Assembly: GCA_018985225.1 (NCBI GenBank)
Contig: JADGIF010000011.1
Span: forward strand, 1 to 45,166
DNA length: 45,166 bases
Source of the DNA: Amoeboradix gromovi
Taxonomy: Eukaryota; Sanchytriomycota; Sanchytriomycetes; Sanchytriales; Sanchytriaceae
Reading direction: 5' to 3'
Shown: one piece after another, positions 1 through 10,636 of the stretch
How positions within the stretch are numbered: position 1 is the stretch's first letter
Layout: each line of letters opens with the position of its first letter
Program-made: the position numbers and the translations under genes
The notes under the pieces: model-generated
The model's input: the letters and a program-made list of their open reading frames with translations, nothing else
The model's database searches: none
Told to the model about the DNA's origin: nothing

Positions 1-126
1 TTAAAGGTGAGTTCTTCGATATGTGCAGGGATATGGGTATACTCCAGGAATACACAGCACCATACTCACCAGGGATCAATCAAGTAGAGAGAGCGCATGG
101 ACACTGATAAACAAGCTCAAGCATTC
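1..126 (+). repeat. Direct repeat of integrase core end (partner 4207-4332)
   Basis: Both copies begin TTAAAGGTGAGTTCTTCG and end GCTCAAGCATTC, then diverge completely. They encode the tail of the integrase catalytic core, including the segment with the last acidic residue (TAPYSPGIN...ERAHG). The next bases differ (AGGTATTCC here, TCTCCATTT at 4333), which marks a shared breakpoint. Confidence 0.9.
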
Positions 127-1428
127 AGGTATTCCTGACAAAAGCCGTGGACATAGTGTCTACATGTTTCATGTTTATCACAAAATCTTGTTGAGCACAG
201 TACGCTGGGATACGTACCCTTCACACTATTATTTGCCAAAGATGTAGACATACCAAAGAACAAGAAACAGACACAGCGGATATCTTTAAGCTTAGAGACA
301 TTGCGAGGAAGCAAGCACTTCTGAAGAGGAAGAGATGAGAAGACTAGATAAAAGATGCAAGATTAAACTAAGACACCTAAAAACATTAAAAGATGATCTT
401 AAATTCGACTCAAGATCACTCGAATCTTCCGTTAAACAGAGCAAAATCCTCAGAAAACCCTACTTTCTTTCATTACTGGAGCAATAATACCTTATTTTAT
501 TAAATCAAAGCTTCTAATTCTTGTTTTACGAAAATAAAATAACCAAAAATCAAAACTGCCAAAATACAGTTTTTCCAACTCCAATGCCCTTTTTGGATGC
601 TATTGCTTCGTAGGATCACCGCAAGTGCCAGCTCTAGAACTCCAGGCAAACCTTGTGAAAGAAAAGGACCAGCGAAAAATTGCTGGAACACCAAATATTC
701 TCAAATGGGAACAGTTAGTAGATAGTTTTCTATTCATAGGGTGATATTCCTGCAAGAGCACTTGAAATAAAGCACTTCCAAATATGGGTAAGCAAACATA
801 AAAAATTCATAAAAGCAATAAATATGATTTTTTGCGGCTATGTAAATCCAAATTCAACAAGAAGAGATTATTGGGAACGCAGTAGGCGCTAGTTCTTCTG
901 AATACGAGATTGCGTGGGGGGGTACACATTCAAGAGCAACTCTAAGACAAAACAAACGAGTACAAAAGGCAATCAAGAGGTGTGAAGCAGTATCAGAGCA
1001 CTGATTGCATCATAAACATTTAAGCAGTACTAGAAGTTTTGGCAGAAAATGAAGTGGAAGAATACAAAAATGAAATGGATTGCATGACCCTTGAAGTGGG
1101 TCGAACATTAACTAGATCGAGGGTGAGGGAGCCGATCTCTTCAAGGTTGAAGGGATCAACAAACTTGTCATGCAACGAGTGCGGTATGATGACCGGTTGC
1201 AGCACTACCTCATGTATGAGGTGAAGTGGAGTCGTTATGGAAAGCCAAGACTGGAACTAGTAGAGCAACCGTTGGAAAATGTGTCTGTAGAGTCTTTTTG
1301 ACAAAAGGTGAGATCATTCGGTGCTCAATGTTTGGTTGACTTCAACTACTCAAGTGCGACACAAGACTCCAGATTAATTATAGCCAGACGGCTAAAAAGT
1401 ATCTTTCTCGTGCAACTATGTACCAAAC

Positions 1429-1614
1429 GTGAGAGGAATGTTGAGGACAGCACCTGATTGGCGAATAAAAAGCGTTATCGAATATATATGGGAGATTTAC
1501 CATGTTCAGAGCCGCATGTATACGCTTGGTCTAAGATATTACACCGAGTCATGAAGCAGCTCATCAATATAGCTCCGCCAATGAGAGCAAATTGTTGGCT
1601 ATAAAATAGAGAGA
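1429..1614. repeat. Inverted repeat arm (partner 4331-4519)
   Basis: This arm reads GTGAGAGGAATGTTGAGGAC at its left end; the reverse complement appears at 4500-4519. The two arms are nearly identical apart from a 3-nt deletion in this copy (CACCTGATTGG versus CACCTTCTGATTGG). Read on one strand it encodes a coherent peptide with LRTAPSDWRIKSVIEYIWEI, possibly part of the element's gag, but the assignment is uncertain. Confidence 0.85.
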
Positions 1615-2394
1615 CTCCCTCAATAAACAACCTATGGCTTCTAACGCAAGTTCATGGCATTCCAACCAAATTAATACAGATCCGACTGAGGATCATAACA
1701 GCAAGCAAATGCTGGAACAAAAGCATACCAGCAACAATTAGTAGCAATGCAGATACGAATTGTATCTCACTCAGGTGTGCTGAGCAAGCTGGCGTGAAGA
1801 AAATGCAAAAGCTCAAGGCAACTGAGGTATTATTCGCTGGAAACAACTAAGTGGAGCTGCTTTGAATGGTGAGTATACTAATGAAGCTCCATAAGCATAC
1901 GAAAGGAATTCAAGTCAAGTTCCTAGTGTTCAAGGAGCTAGTGCTAGAATTCTTGTTGGGTATAGACGGTCAATGGCCAGTTGAAAATTCGATTGGACAG
2001 AGAGCAAGATCTGGTATGCCAATCTCATTGAGCTGCATCAAAATGGAAGCTCTGGTTAATTTGGGTGCAGTTCATCTGAATGATGCATTTTAGGAGAAAC
2101 TGGACAGCTTGAAAGCTAGTAAAAGATTTACTATTCATACTCTTCAGACATCGAGCTACACCCACTTGTCGCAAGGACTTCCATGAGCTTTGAAACCTTG
2201 GAAGGATCAGCTCGAGAGGTCAATGTTGAGCCTTTGTCTAATACTGATAAAGACAAAATCAACAAGTTAATATACCAGCATGGATATGTTTGGTTATTTT
2301 GAGAATGAAGAACAAGGTGCTTCTACAGCTACGGCTACAGCTCTTGCGCATCAGATTGTGACTGATGGTACAGTAGTTTGATGTAAGCCCTGTC

Positions 2395-3530
2395 GGTTGA
2401 GTATGGCACAGAGATGGGTGCTGAGGAAGAAATCGACAATATGCACTCACCTGGTGTTATCAGAGCGAGCCAGTCTGGATATGCTAGTATTCAAACCTGA
2501 TAAGGGCCGGAGATTCTGCGTGGACTATCTTAAACTCAACCAGCACTCCAAGTCTGACAAGTATCAGTTATCAAACATAGAGGAGTGTCTGTCGAAGATG
2601 AAAGGTGCCAAGTAGTTTGCAAAGCTAAGCCTGGTAACAGGATACTGGCAAATACGGAAGACTGCACCTACAACACTCCAAAGAGTAATGGATAGACTAG
2701 CTGGTTACATGTCTACCGTGCTAATATATCTTGATGATATACTCATCTGTGCAAGTAGCATAGAGAAACTACCTATAGTCATGAGCAGTGTATTAATGAA
2801 GCTCACAAGTGCAACTCTCAAGATGAGAACAAAGAATTGCAGCATCGGAATGCAACGCATAACTATCTTGGCTATGTTTTCAGTAATAAGGCTATCTAAG
2901 TGGACCATACCAAGGTGAGTGCAATCAAAGATATGCGACCACTAACTACTGTGTGCGATGCCAGAATATTCCTTGGCACTGCATCAAACTATGTCAACTT
3001 TGCATATCATTTTTCGCGTATTGCCAATCCGTTGTTCAAGCTGATATCGAAGAGTGCAAGGTTCCAATGTACTGGTTCATCTCAAGAAGCATTTCAAAGG
3101 CTGAAGAGTTCTTTGTGTGAGACTCCGGTAGTGAGGCATCCAGAATGTAGTGAGCCATTTGCAATCTTTACTGACACCAGAAGCTGTGGTGTCGATACGG
3201 TGATAACACATGATGGACAGCCAGTGTGGTTCTCATCAAGGACACGACCACCTGCAGAAGCCAAGTACGATACTCTTGAGAAAGAGTGCATTGTTGTTTT
3301 GTACGGCCTTGACAAATTCAAACCATATTTCTATGGTGGACCAGTGACTGTTTTCACAGATCATGGCAATCAACGATGGCTTATGGAGCACTAGCAGAAA
3401 GGAAGGCTGTCTTGATGGCAATTGTTCCTGCAACAGTTCGACTTCCAACTATCGTATGTTAAGGGTAAGAACATGCCAGTAGCAGACTGTATAAGTAGCA
3501 ATCTAGCTACTGAAGACAATAGTGCTATAA
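2395..3530 (+). pseudogene. Ty3/gypsy reverse transcriptase-RNase H remnant
   Basis: The reading starts in one frame with EEEIDNMHSPGVIR, the linker before the RT palm, then shifts frame near 2490 to FCVDYLKLNQ...SDKYQLSNIEE. A TAG interrupts the palm at about 2614, and the segment between GYWQI and the YLDD box is much shorter than in intact elements, so part of the palm is deleted. The active-site box IYLDDILI lies near 2725-2750. RNase H follows from 2900 to 3394 (FTDTRSCGVD, EKECIVVLYGLDKFKPYFYG, VFTDH) and continues past two stop codons to FDFQLSYVKGKNMPVADCIS. The gene cannot make a functional polymerase. Confidence 0.85.
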
Positions 3531-3649
3531 GAGCAGGAGCTATTGCAACTGACAAAGATTCCACTACAAACTCAAATACTACTGATTAAGAAGACAAAGG
3601 TAGAAGTGGTGATAAGCAAGCCACTGGTTTTTGAGAAATCTGCTGGAAC

Positions 3650-4332
3650 ATGCATCAAACAAAGGATCCGTGCATAAATCAGATACTTCAAGAAATGAAG
3701 GGGGATTTTGCGGTAATCTATGGACTGGTATGTATACTAGTTCTTGATACTGAGAGAACAAAGCTAGCTGTTCCTAGTCATTTGGTGATATTAGTGATCA
3801 GAAAAGCACATGACAGTGAGCTAGTAGCTCATGGTGGCATCCAAAAGACCTGCCATAATCTGCGAAGCTACTCATTTCCATCGTATAGGAAGACCATTCA
3901 GTAGTATTGTAAAGAGTGCATACCCTGCGTTAGTGCCGAAGGGTTTGGCAAGAGCACAGTGAGCTGTCTACAAAAGCACCACCAGATATACTAGAGCGTG
4001 TTTATATGGATGTGGTAGTAAAACTACCAAATAACACTAGCAGTTATGGTAATGATGCCAGATATATTCTGATAATTATGGATGATGGTAGCCGTTCTCT
4101 TAAAACAGCATCTATACGGAACCGTAAGCGTGAAAGCATCATCAAAGAGAATAAGGTAGGTGCATTTGGTTTACCGCATATTATACTTACTGAGAACAAT
4201 CAGCAATTAAAGGTGAGTTCTTCGATATGTGCAGGGATATGGGTATACTCCAGGAATACACAGCACCATACTCACCAGGGATCAATCCAGTAGAGAGAGC
4301 GCATGGACACTGATAAACAAGCTCAAGCATTC
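3650..4332 (+). pseudogene. Ty3/gypsy integrase remnant
   Basis: The zinc-binding HHCC segment is visible (HDSELVAHGGIQKTCHN then, after a stop at about 3901, YCKECIPC). The catalytic core follows at 4006-4332: YMDVVVKLPN with the first Asp, YILIIMDDGSR, and LPHIILTENNQQLKG, where the usual second catalytic Asp of the TDNG-type motif reads Glu-Asn-Asn. The final block YTAPYSPGINPVERAHG is present. Premature stops and the altered acidic residue show that this is dead. It merges at 4331-4333 into the inverted-repeat arm. Confidence 0.85.
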
Positions 4333-4519
4333 TCTCCATTTTATAGCCAACAATTTGCTCTCATTGGCGGAGCTATATTGATGAGCTGCTTCATGACTCG
4401 GTGTAATATCTTAGACCAAGCGTATACATGCGGCTCTGAACATGGTAAATCTCCCATATATATTCGATAACGCTTTTTATTCGCCAATCAGAAGGTGCTG
4501 TCCTCAACATTCCTCTCAC
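4331..4519. repeat. Inverted repeat arm (partner 1429-1614)
   Basis: Reverse-complement copy of the left arm, starting exactly where the integrase remnant ends. Separation of the arms is about 2.7 kb and the interval holds the RT and integrase remnants, so the rearrangement is internal to the retroelement or reflects two opposed insertions. Confidence 0.85.
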
Positions 4520-4619
4520 TTGGGTTGAAAATAAAGTCGTACTAGAAGCTTTTAATGCAAAAGCTATAACACTTGCTTCTGGATACAAAGCTGGTTGAAT
4601 CTTGAAATCGCTATCCAAT

Positions 4620-5466
4620 ATGGTAAGTATACTAATTTAGTATACGCAAATACCAAATTACGCTTAAATATAAGTAAGAGCATTACCGGCAACATGTTAT
4701 TTTTCCACGTGTGCCATATATCGCTTGATATTACTTTACGATTGTCTTTGGCGACTATTTACAATGATGATAAAAATTTGTCGATATTGTCGTGTGGAAA
4801 CTTCTTGTGAAGTTATTTCGTAAAACCAGCCCATTAGGGCTATTCTGTACCAAGCAATTTTTTCCGCAGTCAAGCATGGCATTACATCCATTTTGTTAAA
4901 CAACTTTGCTATCCCGATTAGAGACTAAAGTAAGCGGTATACACATCGGAAACGGCTGAAATTTTCAGATACAACATTATTCTTCAATATTGATGGCAGA
5001 AACAGCATAAAACTTGTCAGTTTGTAGATCAGCTTTTAGTTATGTATTTCTGGTGTCTATTAATTGAACTTTGCAAGAAGGATTATACATAGAATCTAGG
5101 GATGAAAGATCGCAAGATCAAGTGATGTGGTAAACAACTATTAATTTATGTTTGAAACCAACTCGAAGGTGTAACAATGGCTACGTGTGTCAGTTTTGCT
5201 ATTGTCGTATTATCAGTGATTCTAGGTAAACAAACGAGTTTCATTTTGGCCTATAAAACATCCATAGGAATTAGCTAAGTGTCATATTTCAAATATTTAG
5301 TGAAATCTGTAGCTTATACGACATTACTCAACTTCTATGCATGAAAAAGTTATTTTCCTACCTCGTGATCTGCATCAAGCGGCGTGAATCTACGTTCCAG
5401 TTATCCTGTTATCCATTTCATGATAACTGGACATGACGCAATACACATCGGATATCTGAAACCGTT
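4620..5466. other. Intergenic region upstream of the ABC transporter
   Basis: No supported gene. A perfect 9+9 palindrome with one central base lies at 4627-4645 (GTATACTAA T TTAGTATAC). A short ORF at 5177-5278 (33 codons, hydrophobic MATCVSFAIVVLSVILG...) looks like a signal peptide and is followed in sequence by CTAG/GTAAAC, but I find no second exon, so it is left as a possible orphan. The transporter start codon at 5467 is preceded by in-frame stops. Confidence 0.5.
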
Positions 5467-8400
5467 ATGTCTACCGATCCCGCAGTCGTTAACCATGAGT
5501 TGGAACCCTTGCAAGGCAAATCCACCAAGAAGAATGAGACTAACAAAGTTCCATTCACTTTAACTGATATATTTAAAAAGTATTCTACTAAGCCTGAACT
5601 TGTCTTAATGCTAATTGGTTTTATTAGTGCTATTGGATTTGGTAGTTCTTTGCCTGTTCAAACATTATTCTTTGGTCAAGTTATTGATAGTTTCAATAAG
5701 TATGATTTTACTGTTAATCACCCAGAGTATTTTCCCGGTCAAAACTACGAGCAACTGAAATTAAATGCTAAGGAGAATGTTCAGTCTCAAGTGTTAAATA
5801 TTGTTTATAGTTTTATAGTATTAGCTGTAGTGGCATTTATTTGTGCATATTTGCTACAATCATTGTGGTGCTATACCGGTGCTATGCAAAGTCGTAGAAT
5901 CAGATTAAAGTTCTTCCATTCAATGCTTAAGCAGCCGGTAGAATGGCATGATCAAAAGAAGCCCGGAGAACTTACTACTCATCTAGTGACCTCAATGTCG
6001 ATGATCCAAGATGGTATAAGTGAGAAGTTTGTCAATGTTTTCAATTATTTAGCTTCTTTTGTAGCAGGATTTATTATTGCGTTTGTTAAGTCATGGAAAA
6101 TGACTCTTGTTTTGTTATCAGTCTTCCCCATTCTAGTATTTGTGAGCTCTATATTTGCTAAAATTATTAGTAACAGCACTGACTCAAGTCAACATGACTA
6201 TGCAGAGGCTGGAGGTATTGCTCAAGAGTGCCTTTCTAATGTTCGTGTTATAACTGCATACAATGCTCAGACATTCTATTATAACAAATTCAACAATTTC
6301 TTGCTAAGCTCTTTAAAAACAGGGAAATCCAAGGCTATTAAGGTTGCTTTGGCACTTAGTACGGTGTTCTTCTTTATATTTGCTAATTATGGGCTTGGTT
6401 TTTGGTACGGTTCCACTTTGGTTGTTAGTGGCGAGCTAACTGGTGGAACTGTATTAAATGTATTTTTTGCAGTAATGTTTGGCGCCTTTGTTCTTGGGAA
6501 TATCGCGCCTGCAGCGAGTGCTATAAGTAGTGGTAACGGTGCATGGGCCTTTGCTAGCAAAGTGATTGAAACGGCTCCAGAGCCTGTTACTGGTACTACA
6601 ACCGAGTTAAACGGCCAGATTGTATTTAAGGACGTCGATTTTACATATCCAAACACAAGCAAGCTGATTTTAGACAAATTCAACTTGACTATTACGTATG
6701 GCAGTAAAACAGCACTTGTGGGTAGTAGTGGTAGTGGAAAGTCCACTGTGATTCAGCTTATTTTAAAGTTTTACAAACCTACTTCTGGTACAATCACAGT
6801 CAATGGCGTTGATTTACAAGATTTAGATACAAAATGGTGGAGAGACAACATTGGACTTGTCAGTCAAGAACCTATGCTGTTCGATACTACAATTGCGGAG
6901 AATATACTCTTTGGTTTGGTGGATTTCAGTAGCGATGTGAACTCAAATATGAACAAAATTGAGGAGTGCAGTAAGATGGCGCTAGCACATGATTTTATTC
7001 AACAGTTCCCTGATAAATACTTGACTCCAGTAGGTGAAAAAGGCGGGCAGTTAAGTGGAGGACAGAAGCAGCGTATAGCTATAGCAAGATCAATGATTAA
7101 GAATCCTAGTATATTACTACTAGATGAAGCAACTAGCGCGTTGGATTCGACTAGTGAGAGAGTTGTGCAAGAAGCGCTAGACACTGCCAGTGCAAATAGA
7201 ACCACAGTAGCAATAGCTCATAGATTAAGTACTATTAAAGATGCAGATAAGATTATAGTAATGGGAAAGGGATCCGTGTTGGAACAAGGAAATTATAATG
7301 AGCTACTACAAGTACAAGGGGAGTTCTACAAACTAGTGCAGGCACAAGGACTGAGGGGAGATACGGTTGAGAAAGAAGAACCAGCCGATTTGAAGGTTAA
7401 GGAAGAGCAAATCAATGTCGCAGCAAAAGAAGTACTAGCAGAGAGCATTCCGATTAATAAATGGCCTTTGATGCGATTATTTAAACTGCAAAAGGCTGAG
7501 ATTCCTCTGTTGGTTTTGGGATCCATAGGTGCAATATTAAATGGGGCGTTGTTTCCAGTTTTTAATTTATTCTTCTCGCAGATTTTAAGTGTTTTTGCAA
7601 AACCCCAGTCAGAAATTCAGGAGCAAGCTAATTTTTGGAGTATAATGTTCATTGTTTTAGCAGTTGTAGCATTTTTAGCCAATTTTTCACAAAACGCCTG
7701 TTTTACACTTAGTGGCGAACGACTGACATTTAGAATCAGACAGTCGCTTTTTAAGCTATATATGCAACAAGACATAGCTTATTTCGATGACCCTGTACAT
7801 AGCAGTGGTGCATTAAGCACAAGTATAGCTGAAGATGCTGAAAAGATCAAAGGTTTAACGGGTGAGTTGATGGGCATTATACTGCAGTTTACAAGTACCG
7901 TAGTGTGTGGTTTAGGTATCGGGTTTTACCATAATGCCGAATTAACTGCTTTGATTCTGATCGTGATGCCTTTTGCTGCTGCTCAAGGGTTTATGGAAAT
8001 TAAAGTCTTGGAAGGCTTCAACAAGCAGCAAAAGATCTTCTATGCCAGCGCCTCGACTATCGCTACTGATGCATTGGGTAACATAAGAACAGTGTTGAGT
8101 CTAAATCGTCAAAATGAATTCTTGTCCATGTATGGTAAGAGAACCGAGCTACCTCATAACATGGCTGTCAAAGGTGGGTTCACAACTGCGCTATTATACG
8201 CATTCTCCCAGGCAAGCACCTATTTAGTTATGGCATATGCTTTTTGGATTGGAAGTGTTTGGCTAATCAATGATAGAATTAGTAGCAAGGACATGTTTGT
8301 TGTTATTTTCAGTATCATATTTAGTGCCATGGGACTTGGGCAGGTGCTCAGTCAAGCAAAGAACATATTTAAAGCCGCATCTGCTGCTAAAAGCTATTTT

Positions 8401-9192
8401 GAGCTGATGGATAGGGTTCCTCCTATTAAATACGACGATAACGGTGATAAGCCAGTCGATATACAAGGGAAAATAGCGTTGCAGCATGTCGAATTTAGAT
8501 ATCCTCAGAGAATGAACTCTTTGGTTATAAACAACATTGACTATGTATTTGAACCTGGTAAAACAACAGCTCTTGTAGGTAGTAGTGGGAGTGGAAAATC
8601 AACTGTAATTCAGCTTCTTGAGCGATTCTACGATCCATTAAAAGGCAATATAACAAATGAAAATATAAATGAGAAGGACTGGAATTTGAAGTTTTTGAGA
8701 GACCAAATTGCAATTGTGAGTCAGGACCCAGTGTTATTTAGAGGCACAATTTATGAGAATATTGGATTTGGTGCGTTGGAGTTGAACAAGGAAAGAGCTG
8801 TGGAATGTGCTAAGATGGCTAATATCCACTCGTTTATTGACGGGTTGCCTGAGAAATACGACTCCTTGATAAATAACACAACTGCCAGTGGTGGCCAAAA
8901 ACAAAGAATTGTAATCGCCAGAGCTTTGTATAAAAATCCAAAATATTTGTTATTGGATGAAGCAACAAGTGCGTTGGACACTGAGAGCGAAAGAATAGTT
9001 CAAGAAGCACTAGATGTGGCTAGTAAGGACAGAACTACAATAGTAATAGCACATAGATTGAGTACAATTCAAAATGCGCACAAAATTATAGTCATGGCAC
9101 AGGGAGAGATTATCGAAATTGGAACTCATGATGAATTATATCGCAAAGGAGGAGTCTATACGACGCTAGTGAATCAGCAAAAGTTGGAATAA
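5467..9192 (+). CDS. Full-size ABC transporter, ABCB (P-glycoprotein/MDR) type
   Basis: The 1241-residue protein has the TMD-NBD-TMD-NBD order of ABCB full transporters, which export hydrophobic compounds or lipids across membranes. NBD1 shows Walker A GSSGSGKST at residues 419-427, signature LSGGQKQR at 529-536 and Walker B ILLLDEATSALD from 549. NBD2 shows Walker A at 1038-1046 and Walker B LLLDEATSALD near 1161. The second signature is ASGGQ (from 1140) instead of LSGGQ, and the residues before it (INNTT) are shorter and more polar than usual, so the two ATP sites are probably unequal. Each TMD has about six hydrophobic segments. The first ATG (MSTDPAVV) gives a normal length. No intron is needed. 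Substrate cannot be told from sequence. It converges on the flotillin gene with an 88-bp gap. Confidence 0.95.
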   Translation: MSTDPAVVNHELEPLQGKSTKKNETNKVPFTLTDIFKKYSTKPELVLMLIGFISAIGFGSSLPVQTLFFGQVIDSFNKYDFTVNHPEYFPGQNYEQLKLNAKENVQSQVLNIVYSFIVLAVVAFICAYLLQSLWCYTGAMQSRRIRLKFFHSMLKQPVEWHDQKKPGELTTHLVTSMSMIQDGISEKFVNVFNYLASFVAGFIIAFVKSWKMTLVLLSVFPILVFVSSIFAKIISNSTDSSQHDYAEAGGIAQECLSNVRVITAYNAQTFYYNKFNNFLLSSLKTGKSKAIKVALALSTVFFFIFANYGLGFWYGSTLVVSGELTGGTVLNVFFAVMFGAFVLGNIAPAASAISSGNGAWAFASKVIETAPEPVTGTTTELNGQIVFKDVDFTYPNTSKLILDKFNLTITYGSKTALVGSSGSGKSTVIQLILKFYKPTSGTITVNGVDLQDLDTKWWRDNIGLVSQEPMLFDTTIAENILFGLVDFSSDVNSNMNKIEECSKMALAHDFIQQFPDKYLTPVGEKGGQLSGGQKQRIAIARSMIKNPSILLLDEATSALDSTSERVVQEALDTASANRTTVAIAHRLSTIKDADKIIVMGKGSVLEQGNYNELLQVQGEFYKLVQAQGLRGDTVEKEEPADLKVKEEQINVAAKEVLAESIPINKWPLMRLFKLQKAEIPLLVLGSIGAILNGALFPVFNLFFSQILSVFAKPQSEIQEQANFWSIMFIVLAVVAFLANFSQNACFTLSGERLTFRIRQSLFKLYMQQDIAYFDDPVHSSGALSTSIAEDAEKIKGLTGELMGIILQFTSTVVCGLGIGFYHNAELTALILIVMPFAAAQGFMEIKVLEGFNKQQKIFYASASTIATDALGNIRTVLSLNRQNEFLSMYGKRTELPHNMAVKGGFTTALLYAFSQASTYLVMAYAFWIGSVWLINDRISSKDMFVVIFSIIFSAMGLGQVLSQAKNIFKAASAAKSYFELMDRVPPIKYDDNGDKPVDIQGKIALQHVEFRYPQRMNSLVINNIDYVFEPGKTTALVGSSGSGKSTVIQLLERFYDPLKGNITNENINEKDWNLKFLRDQIAIVSQDPVLFRGTIYENIGFGALELNKERAVECAKMANIHSFIDGLPEKYDSLINNTTASGGQKQRIVIARALYKNPKYLLLDEATSALDTESERIVQEALDVASKDRTTIVIAHRLSTIQNAHKIIVMAQGEIIEIGTHDELYRKGGVYTTLVNQQKLE

Positions 9193-9280
9193 GTCGCCAA
9201 ATAAATATGTATTATTTCAACTCACTTATCATACTGCTCTGCAAACAAGACAAAGTTGAGAGTATAGAACTATTTATTGA

Positions 9281-10573
9281 TCATTTTTCATTTACCCGTT
9301 GAGCGTTTTGGTTTTTAAATAGCTGCGGCAAAATCTCAATTCCTGTTTGTTTACTCAAAGCTTGCATTAATGGTACAGTTGTTGTTGCTATGTCAACTAT
9401 AGGTTGCATAGTGTTTCCATTACCATTGTTCCACACAGATATCGTAGGATTTAATGATTTGATCGCGCTTGAGTTAATTTCAGCCAATTTAGTCAAGGTG
9501 CCTTTATTCAACATTTCATAGTACAGATAGTATTCTACATTGTTATTCAATGCTTTCAGCACAATTTCAATTGACTCGGCTTGTGCTTTGGCTAGTAAAA
9601 TTGCAGCCTCAGATTCTTTTTGTTTCTCATATAGATAAGTATCCACGGTTTTTATTTTGATTTCATTATCAACAACATTCTTTGAGAGCAACTTCGACTT
9701 GTATGATTCTATTTCAGTGAGAGCTGTCTTTTCATACAACTCGCGCTGAAGTTCCATGTTACGAATTTGAGTCTTCTTGTCTTTCTCAATCTGAGCCAAC
9801 TCCATGGTCAGCTGCAGTTTTGTACGCTCAATCTCCATATCTGCATTCTTAACATTTGCATTACGCACTACTTCTATTTCTTTGTCTTTTAAGACCTTTT
9901 TGGTCATTGTAGATTGGTCAATGTTGAACTGCTCTGTTTGATTATTTTGTTTAGCAAGTTCCTGCTGAGTGTGGTTATCCTTGATGTTACTTTGAATTGT
10001 ACCGCGAGCATTAGCTTCAGCAATGTCAATTTTAGCTTGATTTTGCGCTTCCACCTGAATCTTTTTACCGAGATAGGAGAAATACTCATGTCCTGGAGTG
10101 TCTTCCAACTGTTTAATGTTTGCGTTGTAAACAAATAAACCAAAATGTTTCAGTTCGAGTTGAATTTTATCAAAGATGTCAGATTTGAATTTCTTCGTTC
10201 CTTCAAAAATAGCCTCCATAGTCAATGCTGCGGCTAGAACTCTTGTCTCACCTTCAACAATACCTAAAATTATGGTTTTTAGATGTTCAAGGCCATTATT
10301 TTCTTCTGTGAGCAGCATTGCATAGCTATGCAGATCATTCAAGTCAAGGTTGGGACCTATGGTAAAAGTAGCGGGCAAATGAAATGGTAACTTTTCAATA
10401 CTCATGGCTTCAATCTTTAAATGGTAATTTTGTGGTTGAATTGAGAAATCTAACACTTTTTGACCCGGGAATACCCATGCTTTTCTGGTTAATTTTACAT
10501 CCTTAATTAACGCCCCTGTGATTGCCAAATAATTATTAGCTGAAGTAGACTTGTAATAAGGAAATAAAGCCAT
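9281..10573 (-). CDS. Flotillin-family SPFH/PHB-domain protein
   Basis: The 430-residue protein matches flotillins in length and order. The SPFH domain covers roughly residues 1-170: a beta-rich start (KVLDFSIQPQNYHLKIEAMS), then LLTEENNGLEHLKTIILGIVEGETR, the block before the helix that in flotillins follows the N-terminal strand region. The rest, from about 170 to 380, is a long charged coiled coil rich in Ala, Glu and Lys (VEAQNQAKIDIAEANARG, then ELAQIEKDKKTQI) as in the flotillin domain. Flotillins oligomerise on the cytosolic face of membranes and organise microdomains and endocytosis. It ends in a hydrophobic/polar tail. The start ATG is preceded by an AT-rich leader. Distribution of flotillins in fungi is patchy, so this is an informative gene. 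Confidence 0.9.
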   Translation of the reverse strand: MALFPYYKSTSANNYLAITGALIKDVKLTRKAWVFPGQKVLDFSIQPQNYHLKIEAMSIEKLPFHLPATFTIGPNLDLNDLHSYAMLLTEENNGLEHLKTIILGIVEGETRVLAAALTMEAIFEGTKKFKSDIFDKIQLELKHFGLFVYNANIKQLEDTPGHEYFSYLGKKIQVEAQNQAKIDIAEANARGTIQSNIKDNHTQQELAKQNNQTEQFNIDQSTMTKKVLKDKEIEVVRNANVKNADMEIERTKLQLTMELAQIEKDKKTQIRNMELQRELYEKTALTEIESYKSKLLSKNVVDNEIKIKTVDTYLYEKQKESEAAILLAKAQAESIEIVLKALNNNVEYYLYYEMLNKGTLTKLAEINSSAIKSLNPTISVWNNGNGNTMQPIVDIATTTVPLMQALSKQTGIEILPQLFKNQNAQRVNEK

Positions 10574-10636
10574 GTTTTAAAAATTATTATCGTTGAAACC
10601 AGTCTGGTCTTATAAAAAATGGTTTTATTAAGAACT

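Larger units (their letters stand above)
1..4620 (+). mobile_element. Decayed Ty3/gypsy LTR retrotransposon, rearranged
   Basis: The stretch carries, in order on the + strand, recognisable reverse transcriptase, RNase H, integrase zinc-binding and integrase core segments of a Ty3/gypsy pol gene, all broken by stops and frameshifts. Bases 1-126 repeat 4207-4332 directly with one visible mismatch (position 82 versus 4288), so the window opens inside another copy of the integrase end. Bases 1429-1614 are an inverted copy of 4331-4519 with a 3-nt indel. No intact LTR pair, primer-binding site or target-site duplication could be identified. The left part (130-2390) has only scattered short ORFs that I cannot assign to gag with confidence. 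Classification rests on pol motifs (established family knowledge); the rearrangement history is inference. Confidence 0.85.

Noticed and set aside
1866-2093. Retroviral-type protease in the retroelement (ALVNLGA, LLGID)
   Set aside because: The two motif-like strings occur in reversed order relative to the family, and the key Asp-Ser/Thr-Gly is not present.
3394-3420. TGA read as tryptophan (alternative code)
   Set aside because: The TGA falls where RNase H-type sequence has Trp/Arg, but TAG stops occur nearby as well and host genes such as STT3 use TGA as a terminator.
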